Shown piece by piece: positions 41,224 through 50,974 of a stretch of DNA of 64,000 nucleotides. The notes under the pieces are model-generated. The model searched no databases and had not been told where the DNA came from. It saw only the letters and a list, made by a program, of their open reading frames with translations. The stretch's first letter is position 1; each line of letters starts with the position of its first letter. Source of the stretch: Acidovorax sp. NO-1 (GTDB lineage Bacteria; Pseudomonadota; Gammaproteobacteria; Burkholderiales; Burkholderiaceae_C); the NCBI RefSeq assembly GCF_000238595.1, contig NZ_AGTS01000078.1, positions 248,001 through 312,000 on the forward strand, given 5' to 3'. The position numbers and the translations under genes were made by a program.

Positions 41224-41853
41224 TCACTGGGACGCGGAACGCGCTGCAAGCACCGGCAGACGGCGAAGCCGCTGCCATGCGCGCCAGCCCAGCAGGGCGC
41301 CGAGGATGGCGGCATACACAGCCACTTCCTCAAAATCGTTCTTGCCGGCACGCATCCAGAAGAAATGCAGCAGCGCCAGGCCAGCCACCGCATACACACT
41401 GCGGTGCAGCGCCTGCCAGCGTTTGCCCCCCATTGCCTTGATGGCGCGGTTGAATGAGGTCGCGGCAAGCACCCCCAGCAGCAGCAGCGCCAGCGAGCCC
41501 ACCAGTATGAAGGGGCGTTTGATGATGTCGCGCACGATGTCGGCAACCACCAACCCCATGTCGAACCATGCGTAGCTCAGCAAGTGGAGCAGGCCGTAAA
41601 AGAAAACGAACAGGCCCAGCATTCGCCGAAAGCGCGCCAGTTGTGGTGTGGCCGTCAGCACGCGCAACGGCGTAACGGCCAGCACCAGACACAGGGCACG
41701 CAACGTCCAGTCGCCCGTCGCGCGGATCAATGCCTCTGCGGGATTGGCGCCCAAGGCGTTGAACAACGCGGCATATACCAGCCACGCCAGCGGCAGCAGA
41801 CACAACACAAAGACCAGCGGTTTGGCCGCCGGATGGAGCAGGATTTTTCGCAT
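41224..41853 (-). CDS. msrQ: Heme-binding membrane subunit MsrQ of periplasmic methionine sulfoxide reductase
   Basis: MsrQ (YedZ), 209 residues, is an inner-membrane heme b protein that feeds electrons to MsrP. About six membrane segments are present with conserved His in FFYGLLHLLSYAWFD and ALHRSVYAVAGLALLHFFW. It starts 66 bp after msrP on the same strand. With MsrP it repairs oxidised methionine in periplasmic proteins. Confidence 0.94.
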   Translation of the reverse strand: MRKILLHPAAKPLVFVLCLLPLAWLVYAALFNALGANPAEALIRATGDWTLRALCLVLAVTPLRVLTATPQLARFRRMLGLFVFFYGLLHLLSYAWFDMGLVVADIVRDIIKRPFILVGSLALLLLGVLAATSFNRAIKAMGGKRWQALHRSVYAVAGLALLHFFWMRAGKNDFEEVAVYAAILGALLGWRAWQRLRRLPVLAARSASQ

Positions 41854-41919
41854 GGCGATTGGGTTGCTTCACACCCAGTTCGGCGCGGGAGTGCGCGCAG
41901 CCGGGGGCGCCGACACCGC

Positions 41920-42924
41920 TCAGTAGAACTTCTTGAGGTCCATGCCGGCGTAAAGTTGCCCCACCTGGGCTTCATATCCGTTGAACATCAGTGTCTTGCG
42001 CTTCTTGGCAAACAGGCCGTCCTCACCGATGCGTCGCTCGGTGGCCTGGCTCCAGCGGGGGTGGTCCACCTCGGGGTTCACGTTGGAGTAAAAGCCGTAC
42101 TCCTGCCGTGCCGCCTTGTTCCACGCCGTGCCGGGCTCTTTTTCGACAAAACGGATCTTGACGATGCTCTTGGCGCTTTTGAAGCCGTACTTCCACGGCA
42201 CCACCAGGCGCACGGGCGCGCCGTTCTGGTTGGGCAGCACCTCGCCATACATGCCAAAGGCCAGCAAGGTCAGCGGGTGCATGGCTTCGTCCATGCGCAG
42301 ACCTTCCACGTAGGGCCAGTCCAGCACGCGCGAGCCCACGTAGGGCATGGTGGCCTTGTCGGCCAGCGTCACAAATTCGACGTATTTGGCGCTGCCCTGG
42401 GGTTCCACGCGCTTGATCAGCTCGGCCAGCGAGTAGCCGACCCAGGGGATGACCATGGACCAGCCCTCCACACAGCGCAGGCGGTAGATACGTTCCTCCT
42501 GCGCGCTGAGCTTGATCAGGTCTTCGATGCCGTATTTGCCAGGCTTCTTGACCAGGCCCTCAACCTCCACCGTCCATGGCGTGGTCTTGAGCGTGTGCGC
42601 GTTGCGGGCAGGATCGGCCTTGTCGGTGCCAAACTCGTAGAAATTGTTGTAGGTGCTCGCGTCCTTGTAGTCGGTGAGCTTCTCCATCGACATCGCGCCA
42701 GCCACCGCAGATTTCGCCCCCGGCAGCGCCGCCAGCTTGCCGGGCCGCGGCACCGCCGCCTGCTGCGCAAGTGCCTCGCGCCCAGCCCATGCCGCCATGG
42801 CGGCACCCGCCGCACCGCCTGCCATCAGCCTGAGCATCTGGCGGCGGTCTTCGTAGACCGCACGCGGCGTGATTTCAGAGGAGTGTGGGTGGTTGAAACC
42901 CGAATCGCGCGATGGGATCAGCAT
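41920..42924 (-). CDS. msrP: Periplasmic methionine sulfoxide reductase MsrP, molybdopterin subunit
   Basis: MsrP (YedY), 334 residues, a molybdenum enzyme that reduces methionine sulfoxide in periplasmic proteins. It carries a Tat-type signal ([20 protein letters not shown]...ALAQQ) and the molybdenum-ligating Cys in [40 protein letters not shown] and [19 protein letters not shown] follow. The pair msrP-msrQ is typical. It is exported folded, with cofactor. Confidence 0.96.
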   Translation of the reverse strand: MLIPSRDSGFNHPHSSEITPRAVYEDRRQMLRLMAGGAAGAAMAAWAGREALAQQAAVPRPGKLAALPGAKSAVAGAMSMEKLTDYKDASTYNNFYEFGTDKADPARNAHTLKTTPWTVEVEGLVKKPGKYGIEDLIKLSAQEERIYRLRCVEGWSMVIPWVGYSLAELIKRVEPQGSAKYVEFVTLADKATMPYVGSRVLDWPYVEGLRMDEAMHPLTLLAFGMYGEVLPNQNGAPVRLVVPWKYGFKSAKSIVKIRFVEKEPGTAWNKAARQEYGFYSNVNPEVDHPRWSQATERRIGEDGLFAKKRKTLMFNGYEAQVGQLYAGMDLKKFY

Positions 42925-43066
42925 AGGTGGCTCCGGTCATTCTGGTTGAAACAGCTGCAGCGGTAGAGCAGTACAACTGTGAGTTCGTTCCATAGACTCT
43001 TCAGGTTACACCGAAGACGCAATAGTTGCTGACCTGCGGCTGATCATCCGCGGCAGGGTTGCGGGC

Positions 43067-44419
43067 TCAGAGCGTGCCGTAGCTGTGCAGTCCACTCAGG
43101 AACATGTTGACACCCAGGAAGGCAAAAGTGGTAACCGCCAGACCCACCAGCGCCCACCACGCCGAGACCGTGCCACGCAGGCCCTTCATCAGGCGCATGT
43201 GCAGCCAGGCCGCATAGTTGAGCCAGACAATCAGCGCCCAGGTTTCCTTGGGGTCCCAGCTCCAGTAGCCACCCCAGGCTTCGGCGGCCCACAGCGCACC
43301 GAGCACCGTGGCGATGGTGAAGAACGCAAACCCCACCGCGATGGACTTGTACATCACATCGTCCAGAACCTCGAAGGACGGCAGCCGCTCGCCAATGCGC
43401 TTGCGTCCCATCAGGATGCCCGCCACGATCAGCGCGGAGATGCCGAAATACACCATCCAGTAGCTGCTGCCGCCATCGCTTGCGCCCTGGCGGAAGACGA
43501 TGGGCTCGAAACAAAGCACCACGCCCAGCAACCACAGCGGGGCGAGCTTGTACCAGCGCGTCTCGGACGCCTGCTGCTTGACGAGGTAGGCAAACGCCAC
43601 CATCGCAGCCAGGGCAAAGGTGCCATAACCGATGAAATTGGCGGGCACGTGCAGCTTCATCCACCAGCTTTTCAGGGCCGGTACCAGCGGCTGAATCTCG
43701 TGGGCCTCGCGCACCACGGTGTACCACAGCAGAAAACCCACGGCCGCGCTGACCACCAGCATCACAAACCCACCCAGCGCACGCGTGTCGTACTGCTGTT
43801 CGTAATACAGGTAGAAGGCTGCCGTCATCCAGCAGAACATCACGAAAACTTCATACAGGTTGCTCACCGGGATGTGGCCGATGTCCGGGCCGATGAGGTA
43901 ACTCTCGTACCAGCGCACCAGCGTGCCGATGAGCGCCATGGCCACCGCCACCCAGGCAATGCGCGAACCGATCAGGCTCATGGTGCGGCCTTCGCCACGA
44001 GAAAACATGCCGATCCAGTAGAACGCGGTGCTCATGAAGAACAGCATGCTCATCCACAGAATGGCGGACTGGCTTGACAAAAAGTACTTGAGGCCGAACA
44101 CCGTGTCGGCCCGCGCAAGGCTGCCCGCACCGTCCTGCTGGTACAGACCGATGGCCAGCAGCGCCGCGGCCGCCACGATGAGCAGCAGGGCCCGCAACGG
44201 GCGCCAGAACCAGCAAAGCCAGATGGTGCAGGGAATGGTGCCGAGCAGAATGCCCTTTTCATACACATCCATGAAGCTGCCGTAGCGCTGCAGCGCATAC
44301 AGCCCGCCCACCACCACGATGGCCGCAAACAGCCAGTCGAACCAGTTGCGCCGGGCAAAAAAACCCTCGTTCAGCGTGATGGTGGTGGGGGTGGTTGACG
44401 TGGTAGTGGCGGTGTTCAT
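43067..44419 (-). CDS. Cytochrome c biogenesis protein CcsA/ResC (heme handling)
   Basis: ResC/CcsA, 450 residues, with about eight to ten membrane segments. The tryptophan-rich heme-handling motif WGGYWSWDPKETWALIVWL is near residue 390, and conserved His lie in VVREAHEIQPLVPALKSWW, MKLHVPANFIGYGTFALA and AAWLHMRLMKG. With ResB it forms the System II cytochrome c synthetase that exports heme and attaches it to CxxCH motifs in the periplasm. The ATG overlaps the resB stop (ATGA). The Thr-rich first 15 residues are variable. Confidence 0.94.
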   Translation of the reverse strand: MNTATTTSTTPTTITLNEGFFARRNWFDWLFAAIVVVGGLYALQRYGSFMDVYEKGILLGTIPCTIWLCWFWRPLRALLLIVAAAALLAIGLYQQDGAGSLARADTVFGLKYFLSSQSAILWMSMLFFMSTAFYWIGMFSRGEGRTMSLIGSRIAWVAVAMALIGTLVRWYESYLIGPDIGHIPVSNLYEVFVMFCWMTAAFYLYYEQQYDTRALGGFVMLVVSAAVGFLLWYTVVREAHEIQPLVPALKSWWMKLHVPANFIGYGTFALAAMVAFAYLVKQQASETRWYKLAPLWLLGVVLCFEPIVFRQGASDGGSSYWMVYFGISALIVAGILMGRKRIGERLPSFEVLDDVMYKSIAVGFAFFTIATVLGALWAAEAWGGYWSWDPKETWALIVWLNYAAWLHMRLMKGLRGTVSAWWALVGLAVTTFAFLGVNMFLSGLHSYGTL

Positions 44420-46569
44420 GCTTTGCCTTCGCGGGGCGCTGCCCCGATCAATTTCCGTGCGAGCTCTACAAACTCCTGGTCGCCGTCCATGGTCTTGCGG
44501 TTGGTGGAAAGCGCCATGGTGGCGTGCGTGCGGCCCTCCTGCGGCGCGAGCCAGACCCAGACGCGCCGCTCGCGCACATAGAGCATCGCGAAAATGCCCA
44601 GGATGAGCAAGGCGCAGCCCAGATAAACAATGTTTCTGCCAGGGGCACGTGCCACCTGGAACACGCTGGCCTGCACCTGCGTGAAATCCTTGAGCTCGAA
44701 CGCCAGCGGCGCGGGGTAAATCTGAGCGTCGCTGAGCGACAGCACGGCCTGGGTCATGAAACCCTGGGTCTGGTCGTCCTGCGGCAAAGGTGGCAGCCCC
44801 GCACGCTGGCGCGAGAGCTGGGCTACCTCGAACAGGGTGCCGTTCAGAATGCGCACCAGCACCTCGCCAGCACGCTCACGTTCGGCCTCGGGCACGTTGG
44901 CCTCCATGAAGTCAGACACCGCCTGCAGCCCGCCAGTCGGCTTGCCATCCACCATGCCCTGGCCCGCGAACAGGGCCAGCGCACGCGACGCAGACTGCTG
45001 CAACTGCTCGGCCAGGTCGGGCCGCGACGGCTCGATCGCCTGCGAGACATAGCGGCGCACGGCCGCTTCGCGCGACGCGGGATCGGCCAGCAGGGCCTTC
45101 ATGCCCAGAAAGCCGTCCATGCTGCCTTTGTCATCCGCAGGCACGCGCAGGTAGCGAAACGGCTCGGAAGGCGTCTCCCGCACGCCGAGCAAAAACACGG
45201 GCACGCCGTCGCCCGTGTCGACCGGCAGCATGTAGTTGTGAAACTCGCGCGCCTGGCCGGCCGCGTCGCGCAGCTTGTAGCTCACGCTGGGGCCCACGTT
45301 GCGGAGTTCCTTTTTGGTGACCGTCTTGTTGGCAGCCCCCAGGCGCGACTCGACGGACTGGCGCAGGTCCACCTTGCGCACGTCTGCGCCGGAACTGCTG
45401 GCGCCTGCGTCTGCAAAGTTCTCCACATTGATGGTGCGCAGCGCCGTGAACTCCAGCGTCAGCGTATCGCTGCCCGGCCCACCGCCGTTGTTGGTGAGCT
45501 GGGTCGAGTTGCCCACCACGCCTTCCACATCGATGAATCTGGCGCCCGGCACCATGGGCACGCCGCGCAGCTTGAGGTGCGAGCCGCCATCGTCAAAGCT
45601 CGACTGGTAGATCTCGATGCCTTTGTAGCTTGCCGGGTGGTTCACCTCCACGCGGGCAGGCGTCTTCTCGCCCGTGGCCTTGTCGTGGATGATGATTTCG
45701 CTGGCAAACAGCTTGGGCATGCCGGTGGAGTAATGCTCCACGATGAACTTCTTGAGCTCGATAGCAAACGGCAGGTCCTGCAGCAGCACACCGTCGGACT
45801 GGTTGAGGATGGCGGTGCTGGACTGAGTGCCCTCGGCCACCAGCAGGTTGCCGCGGAAGGTGGGGTTGCGTTCGGACAGGCGGTGTTCGGGCTTCACATC
45901 GGCAATCAGCCCGCCGCCGGTGTAGACGGACTTGCCACCGAGCAGCATCTGCGCACGCACGATGAGATCGCCATCCAGCAGTCCGCCCACGCACACCAGC
46001 ACGATGGCGCTGTGGGCCGCGATGTAACCGAGCTTGTTGGCTGCGCCCGCCTTGGCCGCCACCATCCAGCCGGTGCCGGGGCCGGCCGCGGTGTCCCGCT
46101 GCTGCAGGCGCACCTTCCAGCCGCCACCCGCCATCATCGTGCCGATGCGGCGCGCCTCGGCCTCAGCGCTCAGGGGCAGTTCGGCCTCGGCCTTGTGGTG
46201 GAACGCCTTGAGGCTCTGCTCGCGGATGTTTTCCTTATAGGCCTTGAGGTCGACCAGGATCTTGGGGGTGTTGCGGGCAATGCACAGCGAGGTGCTGATC
46301 ACCAGGAACGCCAGAATCAGCAAAAACCACCAGGCGCTGTACACCGCATTGAGCTGGATGGCGGCGAACAGTTCGGCCCAGAAGGGGCCAAACTGGTTGA
46401 CGTAATTGACGGCAGGTTCGTGCTGCTTGAGCACCGTACCAATGACCGAGGCGATGCAGATGACCGTCAGCAGCGAAATGGCAAACCGCATCGACGACAG
46501 CAGTTCGATCGCGGCGCGCCACGCCTGGGAACCAGACTGGACACGAAGGCCTTGGGTGTTGTCGGACAT
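44416..46569 (-). CDS. Cytochrome c biogenesis protein ResB/Ccs1
   Basis: ResB, 717 residues. The N-terminal part contains three membrane segments (~20-40, ~65-95 and ~180-200; WWFLLILAFLVISTSLCIARNTPK), then a large periplasmic domain (VNHPASYKGIEIYQSSFDDGG) and a last membrane helix (NIVYLGCALLILGIFAMLYVRERRVWVWL). The start MSDNTQGLRVQ (46569) fits the family better than the longer frame to 46695. It is followed by resC and preceded by a cytochrome c4 gene, a client of this system. Confidence 0.94.
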   Translation of the reverse strand: MSDNTQGLRVQSGSQAWRAAIELLSSMRFAISLLTVICIASVIGTVLKQHEPAVNYVNQFGPFWAELFAAIQLNAVYSAWWFLLILAFLVISTSLCIARNTPKILVDLKAYKENIREQSLKAFHHKAEAELPLSAEAEARRIGTMMAGGGWKVRLQQRDTAAGPGTGWMVAAKAGAANKLGYIAAHSAIVLVCVGGLLDGDLIVRAQMLLGGKSVYTGGGLIADVKPEHRLSERNPTFRGNLLVAEGTQSSTAILNQSDGVLLQDLPFAIELKKFIVEHYSTGMPKLFASEIIIHDKATGEKTPARVEVNHPASYKGIEIYQSSFDDGGSHLKLRGVPMVPGARFIDVEGVVGNSTQLTNNGGGPGSDTLTLEFTALRTINVENFADAGASSSGADVRKVDLRQSVESRLGAANKTVTKKELRNVGPSVSYKLRDAAGQAREFHNYMLPVDTGDGVPVFLLGVRETPSEPFRYLRVPADDKGSMDGFLGMKALLADPASREAAVRRYVSQAIEPSRPDLAEQLQQSASRALALFAGQGMVDGKPTGGLQAVSDFMEANVPEAERERAGEVLVRILNGTLFEVAQLSRQRAGLPPLPQDDQTQGFMTQAVLSLSDAQIYPAPLAFELKDFTQVQASVFQVARAPGRNIVYLGCALLILGIFAMLYVRERRVWVWLAPQEGRTHATMALSTNRKTMDGDQEFVELARKLIGAAPREGKA

Positions 46570-46702
46570 GGATGAGGTCGGCAGCGGAGCACGAAAAAAA
46601 AAGGGCGGGACCATCTGTGCGATGGGCCCGCCCGTTTTGGGTTTGTTATTGGCGGTAGGTTCCATGCGGCCCGCCTCACGGGCCGCTTTTGACACGAAAG
46701 GA

Positions 46703-47344
46703 TCAGCGCAGACCGGCGATGTAGTCGGATACGGCCTTGATTTCCTTGTCGTTCAGCTTGGCGGCCACCTGGGTCATCTGCGCGCTGTTGCCGCGCGATC
46801 CGTCGCGGAACATGACCAGCTGGGCTGCCGTGTAGTCGGCGTGCTGGCCCGACAGGCGGGGGTACTGCGCCGGAATGCCGGCACCGTTGGGGCTGTGGCA
46901 GCCAGCACAGGCCGCAATCTGGCGGTCAGCGATGCCGCCGCGGTAAATGCGCTCGCCCAGCGTGACAAGGTCCTTGTCCTTGGCGAAACCGGGCTTGGCC
47001 GCCTTGGAGGCCACCCAGTACGAAATGTTCTTCATGTCGTCATCGGTGAGGGCCATGGCAAAGCCCTTCATGACGGCGTTGTTGCGCTTGCCCGACTTGA
47101 ACTCCTGCAGTTGCTTGACCAGGTATTCAGGGTGCTGCTGCGACAACTTGGGGTTGGCAGCGATGGCCGAGTTGCCATCGGCGCCGTGGCAGGCGGCACA
47201 CACTGCGGTGTAGCTGGCCTCGCCCTTGACGAGATCCGGTTTGGCCGCCTTGGGAGGCACCGCAGGAGTTTCACCCGCTGCGTAGGCCGAGAAAACAGGT
47301 GCTGCCAGTACGGCAGCCGTCAGCAAAGAGGCGAGCAACTTCAT
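46703..47344 (-). CDS. Diheme cytochrome c4
   Basis: Cytochrome c4, 213 residues, periplasmic and diheme. The signal peptide is MKLLASLLTAAVLAAPVFSAYA. Two c-type heme sites (VCAACHGADGNS and ACAGCHSPNGAGIP) lie in two similar domains, with axial Met in MKGFAMALTDDDM and the second domain's MTQVAAKLND. It passes electrons to terminal oxidases. The start at 47344 follows the signal. It is adjacent to resBC and divergent from engB, as in many Burkholderiales. Confidence 0.93.
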   Translation of the reverse strand: MKLLASLLTAAVLAAPVFSAYAAGETPAVPPKAAKPDLVKGEASYTAVCAACHGADGNSAIAANPKLSQQHPEYLVKQLQEFKSGKRNNAVMKGFAMALTDDDMKNISYWVASKAAKPGFAKDKDLVTLGERIYRGGIADRQIAACAGCHSPNGAGIPAQYPRLSGQHADYTAAQLVMFRDGSRGNSAQMTQVAAKLNDKEIKAVSDYIAGLR

Positions 47345-47416
47345 ATCGAGGGTCTGTGTTGAGGTGCGCAAAACCTCGCGATTCTACAATGACGGTTCTT
47401 TCTCTCCCAAACCTCC

Positions 47417-48178
47417 ATGACGACACCCTCTTCCGCGCCAGTTGCTGGCTCCCTTCCGCCCGCACCCGACGCCAAGACCGCCATGGGCTGGATGCACACC
47501 GCCAAGTTCTTGACCACGGCGGCGCAACTGCACCACCTGCCTCCCATCGACGTGCCGGAGATTGCCTTTGTGGGCCGCTCCAACGCGGGCAAGTCCACCT
47601 GCATCAACACGCTCACCCAGCAAAAACAGCTGGCTTTTGCCTCCAAGAAGCCCGGCCGCACCCAGCACATCAACCTGTTCTCGCTGGGCAAGCAGGGCGT
47701 GATGGACGCGGTGCTGGCCGACCTGCCCGGCTACGGCTACGCGGCCGTGTCGCGCTCGGACAAGGTGCGCTGGCAGCAGGTGATGGTGAACTACCTGGTC
47801 AGCCGCCCGGGGCTGACCGGCATCGTGCTGCTGTGCGACCCCCGCCTGGGCCTGACCGAGCTCGATGAGGCGCTGCTCGAAGTGGTGCGCCCCCGTGTGG
47901 AAGAAGGCCTCAAGTTCCTCATCGTGCTGACCAAGGCCGACAAGCTCACGCGGGCCGAGCAGGCCAAGGTGCTGTCGATTACGCGACTGAATGCCGGCGG
48001 CGGAGAGGTGAAGATGTTCTCGGCCCTCAAGAAACAAGGCGTGGACGAGGTGGCACAGCTGCTGTGGCAATGGGCGCACCCGGTAAAAGCCCCTGCCGAT
48101 GCCGATGCCGATGGCGACCCGGCACCCGCAGATGCATCCCCGCCGCCCGATTGTTCTGAGGATATTGAGTCAAATTAG
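47417..48178 (+). CDS. engB: Ribosome biogenesis GTPase EngB (YihA/YsxC)
   Basis: EngB, 253 residues, an essential GTPase needed for 50S subunit assembly. G1 is IAFVGRSNAGKSTCINTL, the switch region is SKKPGRTQHINLF, G3 is LADLPGYGYA, G4 is VLTKADKLTR and G5 is MFSALKKQGVDE. The C-terminal ~35 residues (Asp/Ala/Pro-rich) extend beyond the fold and look disordered. The TAG stop lies within a palindromic repeat copy. Confidence 0.95.
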   Translation: MTTPSSAPVAGSLPPAPDAKTAMGWMHTAKFLTTAAQLHHLPPIDVPEIAFVGRSNAGKSTCINTLTQQKQLAFASKKPGRTQHINLFSLGKQGVMDAVLADLPGYGYAAVSRSDKVRWQQVMVNYLVSRPGLTGIVLLCDPRLGLTELDEALLEVVRPRVEEGLKFLIVLTKADKLTRAEQAKVLSITRLNAGGGEVKMFSALKKQGVDEVAQLLWQWAHPVKAPADADADGDPAPADASPPPDCSEDIESN

Positions 48179-48217
48179 CCCCCAGCGCTTATCCATCAAG
48201 CGCTAACAGCTATCAAA
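48168..48217 (+). repeat. Intergenic palindromic repeat, copy 5
   Basis: gtcaaattagccc, then the core ccagcgcttatccatcaagc, then gctaacagctat. It contains the stop codon of engB and ends at the start of the hydrolase gene. Confidence 0.75.
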
Positions 48218-49137
48218 TGCGTAGCGCCATGATCCAAGACCGCGTTGTCTCCCTGCCCCACGGCACCACCCTGCACTGCCGTACAAGCGGCGTGGCAGGC
48301 CGCCCCGTGCTGCTGTTTCTGCACGGGTTCCCCGAGGGCGCGTTCATCTGGGACGAGCAGCTAGCGCACTTTGCCCGCCCCGAGAACGGCGGCTACCACT
48401 GCGTGGCACCCTATTTGCGCGGGTTTGGCCCGTCCAGCAGCCCGGCCGAGGTCGATGCCTACCGCGCCAGGCATCTGGTGCAGGACCTGGCCGCGCTGAT
48501 AGCCCACGAATGCCCTGGTGGCGCTCTGGAATGCCTGGTGGCGCACGACTGGGGCGGCGCCGTGGCCTGGAACCTGGCCAACCAGCAGCCGCAGCGGATG
48601 AAGCGGCTGGCCATCATCAATTCCCCCCATCCGGGTGCCTTTGTGCGCGAGCTGTCTCATAACGCCGCGCAACAGGCAGGCAGCCAGTACATGCACTTTT
48701 TGTGCAGGCCCGACGCCGAGGCCCTGCTGGCCGAGGACGACTTCCGCCGCCTGTTCGCCTTTTTCAACGCCCCCGACGGCAGCGTCCCCGCATGGCTGAC
48801 CGACAGCGTACGCGCCCAGTACCGCGCCCTGTGGCAGCAGGGCCTGACCGGCGCCTGCAACTACTACCGCGCCAGCCCCCTGCGCCCACCCCGCGATGGA
48901 GACCCGGGCGCGCAGGCCATCACCCTGCCCGAGTCGATGTTGACGGTGGATATGCCCACACTGGTGCTCTGGGGCATGGACGACCCCGCCCTGTTGCCCG
49001 GTCTGCTCGACGGCCTGCCGGGCTGGGTGCCGCAGTTGCAATTGCGGCAGGTAGAGCAGGCATCGCACTGGATCGTGCACGAGCACCCTGAGCGCGTGGC
49101 CCAGGATTTGCAGCGGTTTTTGCAATCAAAATTATAG
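48217..49137 (+). CDS. Alpha/beta hydrolase, epoxide hydrolase-like
   Basis: A hydrolase of 306 residues. The oxyanion motif is FLHGFPEGAFIWDEQ, the nucleophile is the Asp in CLVAHDWGGAVAW and the catalytic His is in VEQASHWIVHEHPE. An Asp nucleophile points to epoxide or haloalkane hydrolase relatives, not serine esterases. A variable cap domain (~150-225) would set the substrate. The start could also be ATG 48229 (MIQDRVV). The TAG stop is inside a palindromic repeat. No linked metabolic genes indicate the natural substrate. Confidence 0.85.
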   Translation: MRSAMIQDRVVSLPHGTTLHCRTSGVAGRPVLLFLHGFPEGAFIWDEQLAHFARPENGGYHCVAPYLRGFGPSSSPAEVDAYRARHLVQDLAALIAHECPGGALECLVAHDWGGAVAWNLANQQPQRMKRLAIINSPHPGAFVRELSHNAAQQAGSQYMHFLCRPDAEALLAEDDFRRLFAFFNAPDGSVPAWLTDSVRAQYRALWQQGLTGACNYYRASPLRPPRDGDPGAQAITLPESMLTVDMPTLVLWGMDDPALLPGLLDGLPGWVPQLQLRQVEQASHWIVHEHPERVAQDLQRFLQSKL

Positions 49138-49179
49138 CTAGTAGCGCCTGCCAAATAAGCGCTAGCAGCCATTTCGACC
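49127..49179 (+). repeat. Intergenic palindromic repeat, copy 6
   Basis: A diverged copy: tcaaaattatagctag, then tagcgcctgccaaataagcg, then ctagcagccattt. It includes the hydrolase stop codon and lies between convergent genes. Confidence 0.6.
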
Positions 49180-49186
49180 TGAATTT

Positions 49187-50056
49187 TCAGCCGTAAACGG
49201 ACGGCTCGCCTTCGGGCCGTGTCTTGAAGCGCTTGTGCACCCAGTAGTACTGCTCGGGCATGGTGTCGATCACGGCCTGCAGTTCGCGGTTCATGCGGGC
49301 GGTGTCGGCCTCGGCATCGTCGGTGGGGTAGTTGGCCCAGGCGGGGGAAACCTCGGCCACGTAACCGGTGGGCGTCATGCGCGAATACACGCCCACCACC
49401 TTGGCACGGCCCAGCCGCGCAAAACGCGACAGCGAGGGGATGGTGGCTGCCGTCACGCCATAGAACGGCACAAACACCGAATCGTTGCGCCCGTAGTCCA
49501 TGTCGGGCAGCAGGTACAGCAGGCCACCCTTGCGCAGGTTGGCAATGATGGGTTTGACACCATCGGCGCGGTTGAGCATGCGCACGTCGCCGAAACGCTG
49601 GCGCCCGGCCATGAACCAGGCGTCCACCGCCGGATCGGGATGGGTGGCAAAGATGGACGTGAACGCACGGCTGCTGCGCAGCGGCAAGGCCAGGCCACCC
49701 GCGTCCATGCCATAGAAATGCGGCGCAAACAAAATGGTGGGCGTGTCGCCTTCCAGCTCGTGCACCGCGCCCGTCAAGCGCACGCGCTGCTCCACCACCG
49801 CACGCGGCGCGGCCCACAGCCAGCTGCGGTCCAGCCAGGTCTGGCAGAACGCGACAAAGCTGGCCCGCGCCACGGCGCGGCGGCGCGCTTCGGTCCAGTC
49901 TGGAAAACACAGCGCCAGATTGCGCAGCGCCACCTTGCGCCGGGGCACCACCAGCACAAACGCCACCTGCCCCAACAGCCAGCCCATGCCGCGCAGCACC
50001 GGCAGCGGCAGCAACGCCAGCACCCGCATGAACCACACACCCAGCCGGCCCGTCAT
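49187..50056 (-). CDS. LpxL/HtrB-type lipid A acyltransferase, second copy
   Basis: A Kdo-lipid A-type acyltransferase of 289 residues. One N-terminal membrane anchor (WFMRVLALLPLPVLRGMGW) is followed by the catalytic HX4D motif in ILFAPHFYGMDAGGLAL and a second block VFVPFYGVTAATIPSLSRFARL. YYWVHKRFKTRPEGEPSVY ends it, typical for LpxL proteins. The start at 50056 overlaps the stop of the first acyltransferase (ATGA). Two linked genes suggest addition of two secondary acyl chains to lipid A; order and chain specificity are not visible from sequence. Confidence 0.9.
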   Translation of the reverse strand: MTGRLGVWFMRVLALLPLPVLRGMGWLLGQVAFVLVVPRRKVALRNLALCFPDWTEARRRAVARASFVAFCQTWLDRSWLWAAPRAVVEQRVRLTGAVHELEGDTPTILFAPHFYGMDAGGLALPLRSSRAFTSIFATHPDPAVDAWFMAGRQRFGDVRMLNRADGVKPIIANLRKGGLLYLLPDMDYGRNDSVFVPFYGVTAATIPSLSRFARLGRAKVVGVYSRMTPTGYVAEVSPAWANYPTDDAEADTARMNRELQAVIDTMPEQYYWVHKRFKTRPEGEPSVYG

Positions 50057-50907
50057 GCTGCGGCCCCCGCTGCCGGAGCGGCCTCGCCCCGCGGCTGCTT
50101 GTAGCGGCCATAGCCCCACAGATATTGATCGGGGCATTGGCGGATGAGATGCTCCATGCCCTGGTTGATCTGCAGCACGGCCTGGCCCATGTCGGCGGAC
50201 AGCGGCGCAGCGAGCGGCTCGTAATACGTGACGTAGCCGCGCCCCCACGGCAGGCGCTCACAACGCGCCAGCACCACGGCCGCACCGGTCTGCTGCGCCA
50301 GGCGCGCAGCCAGCGTCATGGTGTACGCGTCGCGCCCAAAAAAAGGTGCCCACTGGCCCTGCCCCTCAGGCGGCACCTGGTCAGGCAGCAGGCCCACGGC
50401 CTCACCGCGGCGCAGCGCCTTGATCATCTGGCGCACACCGGCCAGCGTGGTGGGCACGGCCAGCATGCCGGGGCGGTTGCGCGCGGTCTCCATCACCTTG
50501 GCCAGCCAGGCCTGGCGCGCCGGGCGGTAGAGCACGGTGATGGGTCCGCGCTCCGCGCCCCAGCGGCGCGCAGTGGCCTGGGCCGAGAGTTCAAAGCACC
50601 CCAGGTGCGGGGTGAGAAAGACGATGCCGCGGCCAGCGGCATACGCCTGCTCCACGCAGGCTTCGCCCGTGAGGGCACAGGGCATGGCGGCGCCCAGCCA
50701 CAGGCGCGGCAGCTCGGCCACCATGCGGCCGGCGTGGGCCACGGCGGCACGCACATCGCCGAACCCGTACCCAGCACGCGCCGAGTTGGCGAGGAACCGG
50801 CGCCGGTACGTGGGAGATGCGACAAACGCCACCCAGCCCATGGCAGCACCCATGCCATGCAGCAACCACAGTGGAAATACGGAAAAGAATCGGAAGACGA
50901 CTGGCAT
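50053..50907 (-). CDS. LpxL/HtrB-type lipid A acyltransferase, first copy
   Basis: A lysophospholipid-type acyltransferase of 284 residues with an N-terminal membrane anchor (FFSVFPLWLLHGMGAAMGWV) and the catalytic motif FLTPHLGCFELSAQ (HX4E instead of the more common HX4D). PDQVPPEGQGQWAPFFGRDAYTM and QYLWGYGRYKQPRG follow the family pattern (two blocks). It is the first gene of a two-gene unit divergent from metK. The shared 132-bp gap holds the metK riboswitch, with the acyltransferase promoter on the other strand. Confidence 0.9.
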   Translation of the reverse strand: MPVVFRFFSVFPLWLLHGMGAAMGWVAFVASPTYRRRFLANSARAGYGFGDVRAAVAHAGRMVAELPRLWLGAAMPCALTGEACVEQAYAAGRGIVFLTPHLGCFELSAQATARRWGAERGPITVLYRPARQAWLAKVMETARNRPGMLAVPTTLAGVRQMIKALRRGEAVGLLPDQVPPEGQGQWAPFFGRDAYTMTLAARLAQQTGAAVVLARCERLPWGRGYVTYYEPLAAPLSADMGQAVLQINQGMEHLIRQCPDQYLWGYGRYKQPRGEAAPAAGAAA

Positions 50908-50918
50908 TAAAATGACGG

Positions 50919-50974
50919 GGTCGCTGAGTTAAATGAGCAACTTGCAGGGCGACGTTAAAAAAATCTGCTAAAGC
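50919..50974 (+). ncRNA. SAM-II (SAM-alpha) type riboswitch aptamer upstream of metK
   Basis: The segment matches the SAM-II consensus in order: P1 arm gtcgc (50920-50924), tgagttaaat, cttgcag (50941-50947), the return arm gcgac (50949-50953), gttaaaaaaa and gctaaagcg. P1 pairs perfectly over 5 bp, and gcag (50944-50947) or agca (50936-50939) can form a pseudoknot with ctgc/tgct (50965-50969). It lies 65 bp before metK, whose enzyme makes SAM, so feedback by product is expected. SAM-II is best known from alphaproteobacteria. Confidence 0.85.
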